A stretch of DNA of 64,000 nt from JALYRV01 sp036675475 (GCA_036675475.1 JAKFEY010000030.1:1-64000); one strand, 5' to 3'; counted from the first letter of the stretch, positions 34,169-43,371 are shown. Notes: generated by a model not told the origin, from the sequence alone. Numbers and translations: made by a program.

Positions 34169-35857
34169 CGGCGGCTGGTGACTGACGGCGGACGGCACGC
34201 GGCGGAAGACTCTAAAAAACGGATCGTCTTCGACGACGTCGATGAAGCCCGCTCGATAAAGCCGATCCCAGTTGTGCTGATTGCCTGTCCGGTCCGCCAG
34301 TAGAATCCAGCCGACGTCCCGCCGCGACAGAAACTCTGCGAGGTACTCGTCCTGGACGAGGCGTTCAGGCACAATCTCCACGACGGTGGGGACATCCGGC
34401 AGGTACAACCTGCCTCCGACTCGCCACAGCTGTTCGATCGCAACACCGCCGGTCTCCCAATCCTCCCGATGTTCGCGCGCCAGATCGACTGAGGCCTCTG
34501 ATCGCGGAAATCGATAGGTCGAGACATCCGACACGAAGCTAGCCGCCACGACTACCGCGAGGCCAAAGATCAGAGGTTCCCTGCCCTTCCATTCGCGGAT
34601 TCGCCGAAGCAACTCCCAGCCGACATGCGCAGCAGCGAGCGACAGAAACGGCAGTACCGGCACCATGTAGCGGGCCTCCTTGTGACTCATCGCGCTGAGC
34701 AGGAGAACGGGTATCCAGGTCCAGAGTGCCAGCCGCCACGGTCCCAGCCACACCGCCAGAATCGCCGCGCTCGCCACCGCCAGGTTGGCCCATTCAGAAA
34801 GATGGGTCAGGTACCAATGAAAGGGTTCGTACCCTCGGGACGAGAGCCGCTGGACCACACCATAATCGACAGCGTTGAACAGGCTATGGAACGGACGGCC
34901 CCAATAAAGAGCGTCCGCCAGACCGATGATTCCGAGCGATGCGGTGCCAAAACATATGGCGCAGACCAGCGCCTGCCATGGCCGGCGTTCCAGGGCCATC
35001 ATCAAGACGCACGGCACGATGAAGGCGGCTTCCCCGAAGCGCATCGCACCAGCGATTCCTATGGAGATCCCCGCCGCGGCAGCCGCGAGCGCGCCGCCTC
35101 GTACGGCGAGGCTGAAGGCCAACACCAGGAACAATGCAGCTACAGGTCGCGGGAGCTCGGTACTTGCCAGCCGGGTGTGAAGAGCGCTTGTCGCCAGGAA
35201 GACGGCGGATAAAACGGCGACAGGCAGACCGTACGCGCGCCTCGCGTGAACAAACAGCAGGCCCACGGTGGCGGTCGCAGATGCCGCAACGACCAATCGG
35301 CCCAGAAACACCAACGAGGCCGTCTCACTCACGCCAAGCTGCTGCCCCAGCCACTGCACGGGAAAAATAAATGTCATGGGGTAGAACGCATTCCGCAAAC
35401 CCCACACCGGCCAATCCGCGCCGAAGAGATGACCCAACGTCATCTCATGAATCTCCACATCGTCGCCCGCGAAAAACCCGTAGTAGGCGTACGCATTGAG
35501 GACACGCAGAAGGAACGCGACGGCCAGGAGGATGGCCACCCGTTTCGTCGCGCGCGTCGAAGACAACCGCGACAGTGCATCGGGGATCCTGCTGAGTGCC
35601 GCAAAGACCCTGGAATCCAGTGAGTGGAGAGGAAACCGTCTGATTCCCAGGAAGGAGATGTGCCGCCCCAGGAACCATCGAGGCAGCGCAATGAGCAAGA
35701 ACAACAACAGAGGATTGGCCGTCGACGTGAGGCTCACGCGCTCGCCGGCGACCTGATAGACACCGCCGCCTGACACGGCAACAAAGAGGATTGCCGCGAG
35801 CAAGACCACCGCGAGGACGTCCGCTATGAACGAGGCACCGCGAGCGATGAACGGCAT
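34082..35857 (-). CDS. GT-C fold membrane glycosyltransferase
   Basis: 591 residues. Eleven or so membrane segments (for example FIADVLAVVLLAAILFVAVS, VAILLAVAFLLRVLNAYAYY). The first exported loop has YGFFAGDDVEIHEMTLG, the acidic motif typical of GT-C enzymes that use lipid-linked sugars, as in mannosyltransferases of the GPI/ArnT type. A conserved MSHKEARYMVPVLPFL segment supports the GPI-mannosyltransferase (Glyco_transf_22) family. The exported C-terminal part (~residues 440-560) holds a mixed domain with FRVFRRVP, and the last ~40 residues, antisense to the neighbouring gene, look like read-through. GC content is visibly lower than around it. Confidence 0.82.
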   Translation of the reverse strand: MPFIARGASFIADVLAVVLLAAILFVAVSGGGVYQVAGERVSLTSTANPLLLFLLIALPRWFLGRHISFLGIRRFPLHSLDSRVFAALSRIPDALSRLSSTRATKRVAILLAVAFLLRVLNAYAYYGFFAGDDVEIHEMTLGHLFGADWPVWGLRNAFYPMTFIFPVQWLGQQLGVSETASLVFLGRLVVAASATATVGLLFVHARRAYGLPVAVLSAVFLATSALHTRLASTELPRPVAALFLVLAFSLAVRGGALAAAAAGISIGIAGAMRFGEAAFIVPCVLMMALERRPWQALVCAICFGTASLGIIGLADALYWGRPFHSLFNAVDYGVVQRLSSRGYEPFHWYLTHLSEWANLAVASAAILAVWLGPWRLALWTWIPVLLLSAMSHKEARYMVPVLPFLSLAAAHVGWELLRRIREWKGREPLIFGLAVVVAASFVSDVSTYRFPRSEASVDLAREHREDWETGGVAIEQLWRVGGRLYLPDVPTVVEIVPERLVQDEYLAEFLSRRDVGWILLADRTGNQHNWDRLYRAGFIDVVEDDPFFRVFRRVPSAVSHQPPSAFAAHQRHQRPQRQRAVGCGEEEKGCG

Positions 35858-35879
35858 GCAGATGGCCCAGGGTTGGGTA

Positions 35880-36086
35880 TCAACGTTCCTTCTGCGCCAG
35901 TCCCAGGCCTTTGCCGGCGGACGCCATCACCCATTCGAACAAGTCATCACCGGTTTCGATCCGCTTGGCGTTGAGACGTTCGCGTCCGAGATTTTGATGG
36001 GCCTTGCCTCGACGGGGTCCGCGCGACCCGGCTGGCCGCGGCTTCGCGTGGCGCGTGGTGGCAGGCCTGCGGGAATTCGCCGACAT
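35880..36086 (-). CDS. Small basic hypothetical protein
   Basis: 68 residues from ATG 36084-36086, with CGGAG six bases upstream. MSANSRRPATTRHAKPRPAG begins a very basic N-terminus. The C-terminal helix (GRERLNAKRIETGDDLFEWV, MASAGKGLGL) is less basic. No family recognised. It ends 22 bp before the glycosyltransferase start and may be a leader gene of it. Confidence 0.4.
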   Translation of the reverse strand: MSANSRRPATTRHAKPRPAGSRGPRRGKAHQNLGRERLNAKRIETGDDLFEWVMASAGKGLGLAQKER

Positions 36087-36184
36087 AAAACTCCGATGTA
36101 TGCCTGTCAGAGCCGTCTTGCAGAAACTGCGACGTTGGCATCCCGTTCGCACGACTGGCCCCGGGGCGAGTTCAGCGAGAAGCG

Positions 36185-36263
36185 TGCCAAACGCGCGTGA
36201 TGCGCGCGGGCCGGACGAGCGCGCGCCGTGCCGGCTGCCAAACGCGCGCGATGCGCGCGGGCC
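36185..36263. repeat. Two 28-bp direct repeats
   Basis: TGCCAAACGCGCG[T/C]GATGCGCGCGGGCC at 36185-36212 and 36236-36263, 27 of 28 bases identical. Each has an internal CGCGCrnnnTGCGCG palindrome. They lie between the small basic ORF and the APC permease stop. Confidence 0.7.
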
Positions 36264-36280
36264 TTCGCGATGACGCGCGG

Positions 36281-37720
36281 CTATTTGCCGCGAAGTTTGA
36301 ACGCGGCGTAGATCGGCAAGCCGAGCGCGATGACGAGCAGGCCGTACGCGGACGGGCCGAAGTCGCCGCCGTAGCGGATCGGCACATAGAGATCGGTCCA
36401 CAGCGCGCTGCAGACGATCGCAAGACTGGCGAGGACGAAGAGGCCGGGCACGACCGGATAGCCGATCGTCCTGAACGGGCGCGGCGCGTCGGGCTCGCGC
36501 ACGCGCAGCACGAACAGCGCGGCCGCGCCGATGCCCGAGAAGAGCACCACCGAAAAGCCGGTGTACGTCAGCAGCGCGTTCGCGCTGCCCGACAGCACGA
36601 GCAGCGTGGCCCAGATCGCCTGCGCGAGAATGGCGGCGGCCGGCGTCTTGTACTTCGGATGAATCGACGCCGCGCGGCGGAAGAACAGGCCGTCGCGCGC
36701 CATCGCGTAATACACGCGCGGGCCCGCAATCACCATCGCGCTGATGCTCGCCGCAAGACTGATGATCGAGACGACACCCATGATGTCGCCGGCGCGCGTG
36801 CCGAGCAGGCGATCCGCAATCACGTCGAGCACGCTGCCCTGCACCGTCGCCAGCTCGCCTACCGGCACCACATAGATGTAGAGCAGATTCAACAGCAGAT
36901 AAACGGCGATGACCGCGGCCGTGCCGATGGCCAGCGCGCGCGGCACGTTGCGACCCGGATCGCGAATCTCTTCAGCGAGATACGACGCCGCGTTCCATCC
37001 CGAATAGGTGAACATCACGGCAATCAGCGCGAACAGCCACGAGCCTGCCGTCACGGGGCCGGCCGGCTCGCCAAGGTTGCCCATCGATCCCGCGCCGAAC
37101 GCAAAGCCGAGCGCGATGAACAGCAGCAGCGCGCTCACCTTCAACGCCGCCAGCACGTTGCCCACCAGGCGCCCCGGCCCGATGCCGCGCAGGTGAATCC
37201 ACGACATCAGCCAGATCGCCGCCAGCGCAATCGTGGACTGCGGCGACAGCGCCAGCGTGATGTACGGCAGCGGCACCGAGAAGAACGGCGCGTCGTTGCC
37301 GGCCACCGGCACGAAGCGGCCCAGATAAATCGCGAGAAACACCGCGCTGGTCGCAATCGCGCCGGCAAAGCCCGCGACAAATGACGTCCACCCCGTGAGA
37401 AACGCCGCCAGCTTCCCGTACGCGGCATCCAGATATACGTACTCGCCGCCGGCCTTCGGCCGCAGCGCCGCGAGCTCCGCGTACGCCATCGCGCCCGCGA
37501 ACGCCAGCGCGCCGCCCGCCACCCACGCGCCGAGAAACCACAGCGGATCGGGAATCGATTCGGCCACGCGCGGCGGCGTAAACAGAATGCCGCCGCCAAT
37601 CACGTTCGCGACGACGATGGCGGCCGCGTCCCACGGGCCGAGACGGCGTTCGAGCGCGGGGCCGGAATGCGCGCCGGATTCGGCGCGGGGTTGTCCTGGG
37701 GTGGTTGTCGTGGTGGTCAC
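36281..37720 (-). CDS. APC-superfamily amino-acid permease
   Basis: 479 residues, GTG start. About 12 membrane segments, with the family opening (AAIVVANVIGGGILFTPPRV, unwound first helix with GGGI) and PKAGGEYVYLDAAYG. Most like amino-acid/polyamine exchangers of the LAT/APA group (ARDGLFFRRAASIHPKYKTP is typical). Substrate unknown. The start lies 9 bp after the lipoprotein gene stop at 37730, so the two may be co-transcribed. Confidence 0.9.
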   Translation of the reverse strand: MTTTTTTPGQPRAESGAHSGPALERRLGPWDAAAIVVANVIGGGILFTPPRVAESIPDPLWFLGAWVAGGALAFAGAMAYAELAALRPKAGGEYVYLDAAYGKLAAFLTGWTSFVAGFAGAIATSAVFLAIYLGRFVPVAGNDAPFFSVPLPYITLALSPQSTIALAAIWLMSWIHLRGIGPGRLVGNVLAALKVSALLLFIALGFAFGAGSMGNLGEPAGPVTAGSWLFALIAVMFTYSGWNAASYLAEEIRDPGRNVPRALAIGTAAVIAVYLLLNLLYIYVVPVGELATVQGSVLDVIADRLLGTRAGDIMGVVSIISLAASISAMVIAGPRVYYAMARDGLFFRRAASIHPKYKTPAAAILAQAIWATLLVLSGSANALLTYTGFSVVLFSGIGAAALFVLRVREPDAPRPFRTIGYPVVPGLFVLASLAIVCSALWTDLYVPIRYGGDFGPSAYGLLVIALGLPIYAAFKLRGK

Positions 37721-37729
37721 GCGATGGCG

Positions 37730-38218
37730 TTACTGCGTGAGGATTCGGCGGTCGACGACGAACTCGTGAATCAGCGTCCACTGTTCAGAGCCGGCCTTGC
37801 CGAAGACGCGCACGCGCACGTCGCGGAACAGGTTGTTGGTGAGCATGTCGGCGCGCGAGGCCAGGCTCGTGTACCCGACTTTCGCGCGCACCGTGATCGG
37901 CGGCGTCGACGCCCCCGGCTCAATCGCGTCAGCGCCCACCGCCCTCGTCAGCACCTCATCCATCGTCCCATCCGCGCCTTCGGCCTGGAAGTGCGTGTTG
38001 AGCTGAATGGTGCTGACCGGCGCGGTGCCCTTGTTGCGAAGGGTGAACGTGAACGAGGGGACGATCTTGTTTTCGCCGTTGACGACGCCGGCGTCGAAGT
38101 AGCCGGAGGTGACCGGCACGAACTCGAGGTCCGCAACGGTGCCGGAGGATCCGCAGCCGGCCGCCAGTGACGCGGCGGCCAGAAAAGCGGCGATGACGAG
38201 CGTGCGCGGCTTCGACAT
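37730..38218 (-). CDS. Lipoprotein of unknown function
   Basis: 162 residues. Signal with lipobox (AAASLAAGC). The exported part is beta-rich (VPSFTFTLRNKGTAPVSTIQ, GASTPPITVRAKVGYTSLAS) and reads like an immunoglobulin-like/cell-envelope domain with a KGTAPVS turn. No family named. It lies between the hairpin at 38238-38324 and the APC permease gene, in the sigma/anti-sigma gene order. Confidence 0.68.
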   Translation of the reverse strand: MSKPRTLVIAAFLAAASLAAGCGSSGTVADLEFVPVTSGYFDAGVVNGENKIVPSFTFTLRNKGTAPVSTIQLNTHFQAEGADGTMDEVLTRAVGADAIEPGASTPPITVRAKVGYTSLASRADMLTNNLFRDVRVRVFGKAGSEQWTLIHEFVVDRRILTQ

Positions 38219-38237
38219 CGCGCGATTCTAACTCAAG

Positions 38238-38324
38238 GGGGAACGCCCTTGACTTCCTGTGGTATCCGGGCGCCTCTGCGCGGCGCGAGTCGGCCGCGTA
38301 CCACGGCAAGTCAAGGGGTTCCCC
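38238..38324. repeat. 26-bp imperfect inverted repeat
   Basis: Left arm 38238-38264 (GGGGAAC-GCCCTTGACTT...GTGGTA) and right arm 38299-38324 (TACCAC...AAGTCAAGGGGTTCCCC) pair with few mismatches around a 34-nt centre. It occupies most of the gap between the 260-residue protein gene and the lipoprotein gene. Confidence 0.8.
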
Positions 38325-38336
38325 GCCAAGGCCGCC

Positions 38337-39119
38337 CTAGAACTCGCGGACGACGACCCGCGCGCGCACTTCGTCGCGCGTGAGGCGGCCGGCGCGGTAG
38401 TCGGCGAGATCGCCGCCCTTCACGCGCAGCGTGATCGTGACCGTGTCCTGGAACACCATCGAGGGCACCAGCGGCCCCTGGCTGCCGCGCGCCGCAATCG
38501 TGAGCCACTCGTCGGCCGCGAGGCCGAGCTGATGGCTGTGATCGATCATGGCGTTGACGAGCTGATCGGTGACCAGCTTCTCGTACTCGAGATCCGGATT
38601 GTCCATGGCGCGCGGCGCGGCGGCCGTGGGCGCGGGCGGCATGCCGCCGGGCTCGGTCGACGAGGCGCGCTGCGGCACCGCGAAGCGCTGCTCGAGGCGG
38701 CGCAACTCGGCTTCGAGCTCCTGCTTCGCCTGCACGTCGGACACCTGCACGAAGTTGCGAATGCGATTGATGGCGGCGACGGCCGCCTGATCGCGGCCGC
38801 GGTTGGTGACGGCCCAGGCCACCACCGGATCGACGTCCGGAATCTCGACGTGGAAGAACACGCCGTGCCCGTCGATCACGAAACCCTCGGCGCGCGGCGA
38901 CGTGCCCGACAGCAGGATGATGCCTGGATCGATCTGCTGCACGCGAAGACCCATCAGCTCGGCGCCGTGGCGCGCGGCGTTGACCAGCACGCTGCTGAAC
39001 AACCGCACGTTGTAGCGCCGCTCCACCTGCGGCTGCGTCATCGTCGTCTGCGCCATGGCAGGCGCGGCGCCGGCAAGCATGCACACGGCCGTGGCGGCCC
39101 CAATCAGTCGAGTTCTCAT
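38337..39119 (-). CDS. Secreted protein of unknown function
   Basis: 260 residues. Signal peptide ending AGAAPAMA-Q. The mature part has SVLVNAARHGAELMGLRVQQ, a coiled-coil-like helix (VQAKQELEAELRRLEQRF) near residue 150 and a C-terminal domain (TVTITLRVKGGDLADYRAGR, LTRDEVRARVVVREF). The opening VRLFSSVLVNA... does not match a family I recognise. Co-oriented with and downstream of the anti-sigma gene (14-bp gap). Confidence 0.68.
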   Translation of the reverse strand: MRTRLIGAATAVCMLAGAAPAMAQTTMTQPQVERRYNVRLFSSVLVNAARHGAELMGLRVQQIDPGIILLSGTSPRAEGFVIDGHGVFFHVEIPDVDPVVAWAVTNRGRDQAAVAAINRIRNFVQVSDVQAKQELEAELRRLEQRFAVPQRASSTEPGGMPPAPTAAAPRAMDNPDLEYEKLVTDQLVNAMIDHSHQLGLAADEWLTIAARGSQGPLVPSMVFQDTVTITLRVKGGDLADYRAGRLTRDEVRARVVVREF

Positions 39120-39133
39120 ACGCTCAAGACCTT

Positions 39134-39922
39134 CTAACGTTGCGGCGTTTGCCCTTGGTTCTGCGAGACGAGCAGCAACCGGTTGACGGCGTCGCGCGTC
39201 TGCGCGAGCTCGGCGCCCGTGCGGCTCTGCACCTGGCCGAGTGCCTGCTGCACGCGCAGTAGATCGGCGCGGCGGTGCCCCTCGACGTCGCTGACGATGG
39301 CGAGGAAGCGGTCCGCCATTTCCTGGCGGGTGCGGCGCTCGCTCTCTTCAATCAGACGCCGCACTTCACGCGAAAGCTGGGGGTTGTCCGACGTGAGCGC
39401 AACGGTCTGCATTCCCGAGCGCTCGGTGGCCGGCGCGAACGACGCCATGACGCGCTGCTCGAGCGCGGCGAGATCCGCCTGCGTCACGCCCTGGCCGATC
39501 GGCGCGAAGCCGGCGGAGGCCGGCGCGGCATTCGCAGTGACGGCGTCGGCGGATGTCACCGTGCGGCCCGTGCGCACGACGAGGCCCTCGGTGCCGTAGC
39601 GCACTTCGATGTTGGCAATGGCCGCGGAAGTGGCGAGCACGAGCATGGCGGCGGCGGCCAGGCCGAAGGCCGGCATCCACGCACGCAGGCGCGCCATCGG
39701 CGCGGGTTCGGCGAGTGGACTGACGGCCCACGACGAGGGCAGGTCGCGGCATTCGGGCGGCGCCCACGCGAGCAGGTCGTCGCGCACGCCGCGCAGCTCG
39801 GCAAGCTCCACGCGGCAGGGCTGGCACGTCTTGAGGTGCGCGTCGAACGTGCGCCGTTCATCGGGCGTGAGCTCGCCGTAGAGATAACCCAGCAGTGATT
39901 CCTTGAAGCTGTCAGTACACAT
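39134..39922 (-). CDS. Anti-sigma factor (zinc-finger type)
   Basis: 262 residues from ATG 39920-39922; a GTG 3 codons earlier is possible. The N-terminal zf-HC2 motif FDAHLKTCQPCRVEL (HxxxCxxC) would bind zinc and hold the sigma factor. One membrane segment lies near residue 90 (FGLAAAAMLVLATSAAIANI). The exported C-terminal part has long helices (REVRRLIEESERRTRQEMAD, LRVQQALGQVQSRTGAELAQ). It would keep the ECF sigma encoded just upstream inactive until an envelope signal. Confidence 0.88.
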   Translation of the reverse strand: MCTDSFKESLLGYLYGELTPDERRTFDAHLKTCQPCRVELAELRGVRDDLLAWAPPECRDLPSSWAVSPLAEPAPMARLRAWMPAFGLAAAAMLVLATSAAIANIEVRYGTEGLVVRTGRTVTSADAVTANAAPASAGFAPIGQGVTQADLAALEQRVMASFAPATERSGMQTVALTSDNPQLSREVRRLIEESERRTRQEMADRFLAIVSDVEGHRRADLLRVQQALGQVQSRTGAELAQTRDAVNRLLLVSQNQGQTPQR

Positions 39923-39945
39923 GGTCAACACACCGGTTTCGGGCC

Positions 39946-40560
39946 TTACGTTTCAAGCGCCGGGCGGGCCGCCGCGACGACATGCAGATTCTGACGTTGG
40001 AGGTTGCGTCGAAGGACGGTGAGCCCCTGATACAGCCGGGTCTTGACCGTGCTCAGCGGGCAGCCGAGCATGTCGGCAATCTCCTGAAACGTCAGGCCGT
40101 GGTACTCCTTCAGGATGATCGCGGTGCGCTGCTCTTCGGGCAGCATCGCCATGACCTTCGAGACCGCCGCGCTCATTTCGCGGCGCGCGACGAGATCCTC
40201 CACCGACACGGCGTCGGGCGCCTCGCCGGCCAGGTCCGACAGCTCCATGCCTTCGGGCACCTGGGAGACGGGCGTGCGGCGCTGGCGGCGCATCCAGTCC
40301 CTGCAGAGATTGAGCGTGATGCGGTAGAGCCAGGAGGAGAACTTCGCCTGGCCTTTGAAGCCGCGAAGCGCGCGATAGGCGCGCAGGAACGTTTCCTGAC
40401 TGACGTCGCGCGCGTCTTCCTCGCGCCCGAGCGTGCGATAGGCGAGCGCGTAGATGGGCCGCTCCCACCGGCGGACCAGCTCGTTGAAGCTGTCCTCGTC
40501 GCCGCGCTGGGCGCGGTCGACCAGCTCCTCGTCGGTTGTCTTCCCCAAATCCAAGGACAT
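39946..40560 (-). CDS. ECF-family RNA polymerase sigma factor
   Basis: 204 residues from ATG 40558-40560 (MSLDLGKTTDEELVDRAQRG). Region 2: FNELVRRWERPIYALAYRTL, EDARDVSQETFLRAYRALRG, SWLYRITLNLCRDWMRRQRR. Region 4: LPEEQRTAIILKEYHGLTFQ, EIADMLGCPLSTVKTRLYQG. RpoE-like group. It is followed by the anti-sigma gene at a 23-bp distance. It directs RNA polymerase to envelope-stress-type promoters. No convincing self-promoter was found in the 230 bp between this gene and the divergent receiver gene. Confidence 0.95.
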   Translation of the reverse strand: MSLDLGKTTDEELVDRAQRGDEDSFNELVRRWERPIYALAYRTLGREEDARDVSQETFLRAYRALRGFKGQAKFSSWLYRITLNLCRDWMRRQRRTPVSQVPEGMELSDLAGEAPDAVSVEDLVARREMSAAVSKVMAMLPEEQRTAIILKEYHGLTFQEIADMLGCPLSTVKTRLYQGLTVLRRNLQRQNLHVVAAARPALET

Positions 40561-40790
40561 GAAGAGCCGCTTTCGGGCTCGGCGTTTAGACGGCGCTGGC
40601 GGCGCGTCGGCCGGGCCCCACAACCAGGCAGGCTGTCAGTGAGGTACCAGTATACGCGCAAATCCAACCCCATCAGTATGTTAGAACCGTTCGGCGGGAC
40701 GTATGACCGGAGCGCCCCCGAACGTCATCCATGGGTCAGAGACGACGCGAAGTGATAGAGTGTCGGGGAGGAGCGCCGCCGCTCGCTGCC

Positions 40791-41369
40791 ATGAACGACG
40801 ACCACTTCCTGACCACCGAAGAAGTCCTGGCCTACCTGCAGGTCAATCTGCGGACGGTATACCGCCTGATCAAAGCCGGGCGCATCCCTGCTGTGCGCGT
40901 GGGCCGGCAATGGCGCTTCCGCAAGCGCGACATCGACGTGTGGCTCGAACAGAACCGCACGGGAGTACCGGCCGGCATGAAGGCGGCCGAGCGGCCGCGC
41001 ATCCTGATCGTCGACGACGAGCAGGGCGTGCGCGATCTGCTCGCGCGCGCGCTGTCGGGCGGCGAATACGACGTCGACGTGGCGCCCGACGGCCGCACCG
41101 CCGTCGAGCAGCTCCGTACGGTTGAATACGATCTGCTCATCACCGACCTGAAGATGCCGGGCATGGACGGCCTGTCGGTGATTCGCGAAGCGCGGCGCAT
41201 CTTCCCCGAGCTGCCCGTCATCATCATCACCGGCTACTCCACCGAAGCCAGCGCCATCGAAGCCATCAATCTCGGCGTGTCGGGCTACATCACCAAGCCG
41301 TTTCGTCTGCCCAGGATTCTCGCCGCCGCGCAGAAGGCGCTTGGAGAGCCGGTCGGGGTCGAAACGTAA
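40791..41369 (+). CDS. HTH-receiver fusion (excisionase-type HTH plus REC domain)
   Basis: 192 residues. N-terminal HTH of the helix-turn-helix_17/excisionase type (FLTTEEVLAYLQVNLRTVYR, VGRQWRFRKRDIDVWLEQ), residues about 5-58. Then a receiver domain (residues 65-185) with ILIVDDEQGVRDLL, phospho-Asp in LLITDLKMPGMDG and ITKPFRLPRIL. The domain order is the reverse of ordinary response regulators. No histidine kinase is adjacent. Probably a phosphorylation-controlled DNA-binding protein. Confidence 0.85.
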   Translation: MNDDHFLTTEEVLAYLQVNLRTVYRLIKAGRIPAVRVGRQWRFRKRDIDVWLEQNRTGVPAGMKAAERPRILIVDDEQGVRDLLARALSGGEYDVDVAPDGRTAVEQLRTVEYDLLITDLKMPGMDGLSVIREARRIFPELPVIIITGYSTEASAIEAINLGVSGYITKPFRLPRILAAAQKALGEPVGVET

Positions 41370-41375
41370 GTTCTA

Positions 41376-43364
41376 TTGATCCAGCTTTCAAGACTCAGTA
41401 AATCGTTCGCCGATCGCGTGCTGCTCGACCGCGTGAGCTGGCAAATCACGTCCGGCGAACGCGCGGGCTTGTGCGGCCCGAACGGCGCGGGCAAGACGAC
41501 GCTGCTGAAGATGCTGGCGGGGATGGAGAGCCCGGACGAGGGCGAGATCATCCGCCCATCGGCACTCACCATCGGCTATCTGCCGCAGGACGGCCTCACC
41601 TATTCGGGACGATCGCTCTTCGAGGAAGCCAGCATGGCGTTCGAGCCCGTGCTGGCGATGCGCGCGGAGATCACCGCCATCGAACATGCGCTCGAGGATC
41701 CGTCGCTGCCCGATGGCGAGCACGAGCGGCTGCTCACGCGCTATGCGGAGCTGAGTGAAGCGTTCCGTCAGGAAGAAGGCTTCAGCATCGACCTGCGCGT
41801 GGCCACCGTGCTCGGCGGCCTGGGCTTCACGAAGGACGACTTCGAGCGCAACTGCGCGACGTTCTCGGGCGGCTGGCAGATGCGCATCGCGCTGGCGAAG
41901 CTGCTGCTCGGCCGGCCCACGCTGCTGCTGCTCGACGAGCCGACCAACCATCTCGATCTCGAGGCGCGCAACTGGCTCGAGGAATATCTCGTCGCGTATC
42001 CGCACGCGGTGATCCTCGTGTCGCATGATCGCTACTTCCTCGACGCGGTGGTCACGCGCATCGCGGACCTGTCGCTGCGCACGATCACGGACTATCCCGG
42101 CAACTACTCGACCTACATCACCGAGCGCGACGCGCGGCTCGAGCGGCTGCGCGAGTCGAAGCGGCGGCAGGACGAGGAAGTGGCGCGCGTGCAGGCGTTC
42201 ATCAACCGCTTCCGCTATCAGGCCACGAAGGCCGCGCAGGTGCAGAGCCGCATCAAGATGCTCGAGAAGGTCGAGCCGATCGACGTGCCGCCCGAGCGCA
42301 AGCGCGTGCGGTTTGCGTTTCCGGCCTGCCCGAAAAGCGGGCGCACCGTGCTCGACCTGAAAAAGGCGCGCAAGGCGTACGGCGACAAAGTGGTGCTCGA
42401 CGGCATCGATCTGCACATCGAGCGCGGCGACCGCGTCGCGCTGGTCGCGCCCAACGGCGCGGGCAAGTCCACGCTGATGCGGCTGCTGGCCGGCGTCGAG
42501 GCGCCCGACGCAGGCACGCGCGAGGAAGGGCATCAGGTCGTGATGCAGTATTTCGCGCAGGACGAGGCCGCGAAGCTCGAGCCGTCGCTGACGGTGTACG
42601 ACACGCTCGAGACCGGCTCGCCCGTGCACATGGTGCCCGCCATCCGCACGATTCTCGGCGGGTTTCTCTTTTCGGGCGATGACATCTACAAGAAGGCGGG
42701 CGTGCTCTCGGGCGGCGAGCGCACGCGTCTCGCGGTGGCGCGCATGCTGCTGCGCCCCGCGAATACGCTGCTGCTCGACGAGCCCACGAACCATCTCGAT
42801 CTCGACTCGAAAGACGTGCTGCTCGACGCGCTCGAGGACTTCGGCGGCACGCTGATCTTCGTGTCGCACGATCGCTACTTCGTCGAGCGCCTCGCCACGA
42901 AGATTGTGGAAGTCGGCCACGGCGGGATCGAAAGCTATCCGGGCACGTACAAAGAGTTCCTGTGGCACAAGGCGCACGGAACGGACGCGATGTCGACGGA
43001 CCTCGGACATTTCAAGGACAGTCGCGCGAAGGTTCCCCCGGTTCCGAAGGTTCGACAGGGTCGACAGGTCCAGGTGCCTGCCGCGCCGAAGGGCGCCGAG
43101 GCGCATGCCGAGAAGAAGAAGCTCGACGCCGAAGAGCGGCGAAAGAAGCGCGAGGAAGACGCGCGGCAGAAGCGCATCACCGACCTCGAGGCGCGCATCG
43201 CCGATCGCGAGCGCGAGGTGAAGGCCCTCGAAGCGAAGATGGCCGCGCCTGGGTTCTATGACGATGCTGATGCCGCGAAGACGTCAATCACGCGGCACCA
43301 GCAGCTGATGTGGGAGGTCGGCGACCTGATGAATCAGTGGGAAGCGCTCAGCGGCGACGACTGA
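41376..43364 (+). CDS. ABC-F family ATPase
   Basis: 662 residues from TTG. Two ABC domains without membrane segments: Walker A GPNGAGKTTLLK and signature FSGGWQMRIALAKLLL in the first, GAGKSTLMRLLAG and LSGGERTRLAVARMLL in the second; both Walker B (LLLDEPTNHLDLEARN, LLLDEPTNHLDLDSKD) are intact. A linker of ~80 residues with ERDARLERLRESKRRQDEEV joins them, and a C-terminal coiled coil (EKKKLDAEERRKKREEDARQ) follows. Uup/Ettl-like ABC-F proteins act on the ribosome. Starts 6 bp after the HTH-receiver stop. Confidence 0.92.
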   Translation: MIQLSRLSKSFADRVLLDRVSWQITSGERAGLCGPNGAGKTTLLKMLAGMESPDEGEIIRPSALTIGYLPQDGLTYSGRSLFEEASMAFEPVLAMRAEITAIEHALEDPSLPDGEHERLLTRYAELSEAFRQEEGFSIDLRVATVLGGLGFTKDDFERNCATFSGGWQMRIALAKLLLGRPTLLLLDEPTNHLDLEARNWLEEYLVAYPHAVILVSHDRYFLDAVVTRIADLSLRTITDYPGNYSTYITERDARLERLRESKRRQDEEVARVQAFINRFRYQATKAAQVQSRIKMLEKVEPIDVPPERKRVRFAFPACPKSGRTVLDLKKARKAYGDKVVLDGIDLHIERGDRVALVAPNGAGKSTLMRLLAGVEAPDAGTREEGHQVVMQYFAQDEAAKLEPSLTVYDTLETGSPVHMVPAIRTILGGFLFSGDDIYKKAGVLSGGERTRLAVARMLLRPANTLLLDEPTNHLDLDSKDVLLDALEDFGGTLIFVSHDRYFVERLATKIVEVGHGGIESYPGTYKEFLWHKAHGTDAMSTDLGHFKDSRAKVPPVPKVRQGRQVQVPAAPKGAEAHAEKKKLDAEERRKKREEDARQKRITDLEARIADREREVKALEAKMAAPGFYDDADAAKTSITRHQQLMWEVGDLMNQWEALSGDD

Positions 43365-43371
43365 GCCCCGA

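Noticed and set aside
40640..40790. Promoters between the sigma factor and the HTH-receiver gene
   Set aside because: Only weak -10-like TATACT and no correctly spaced -35 or ECF-type GAAC...CGTC element could be found.
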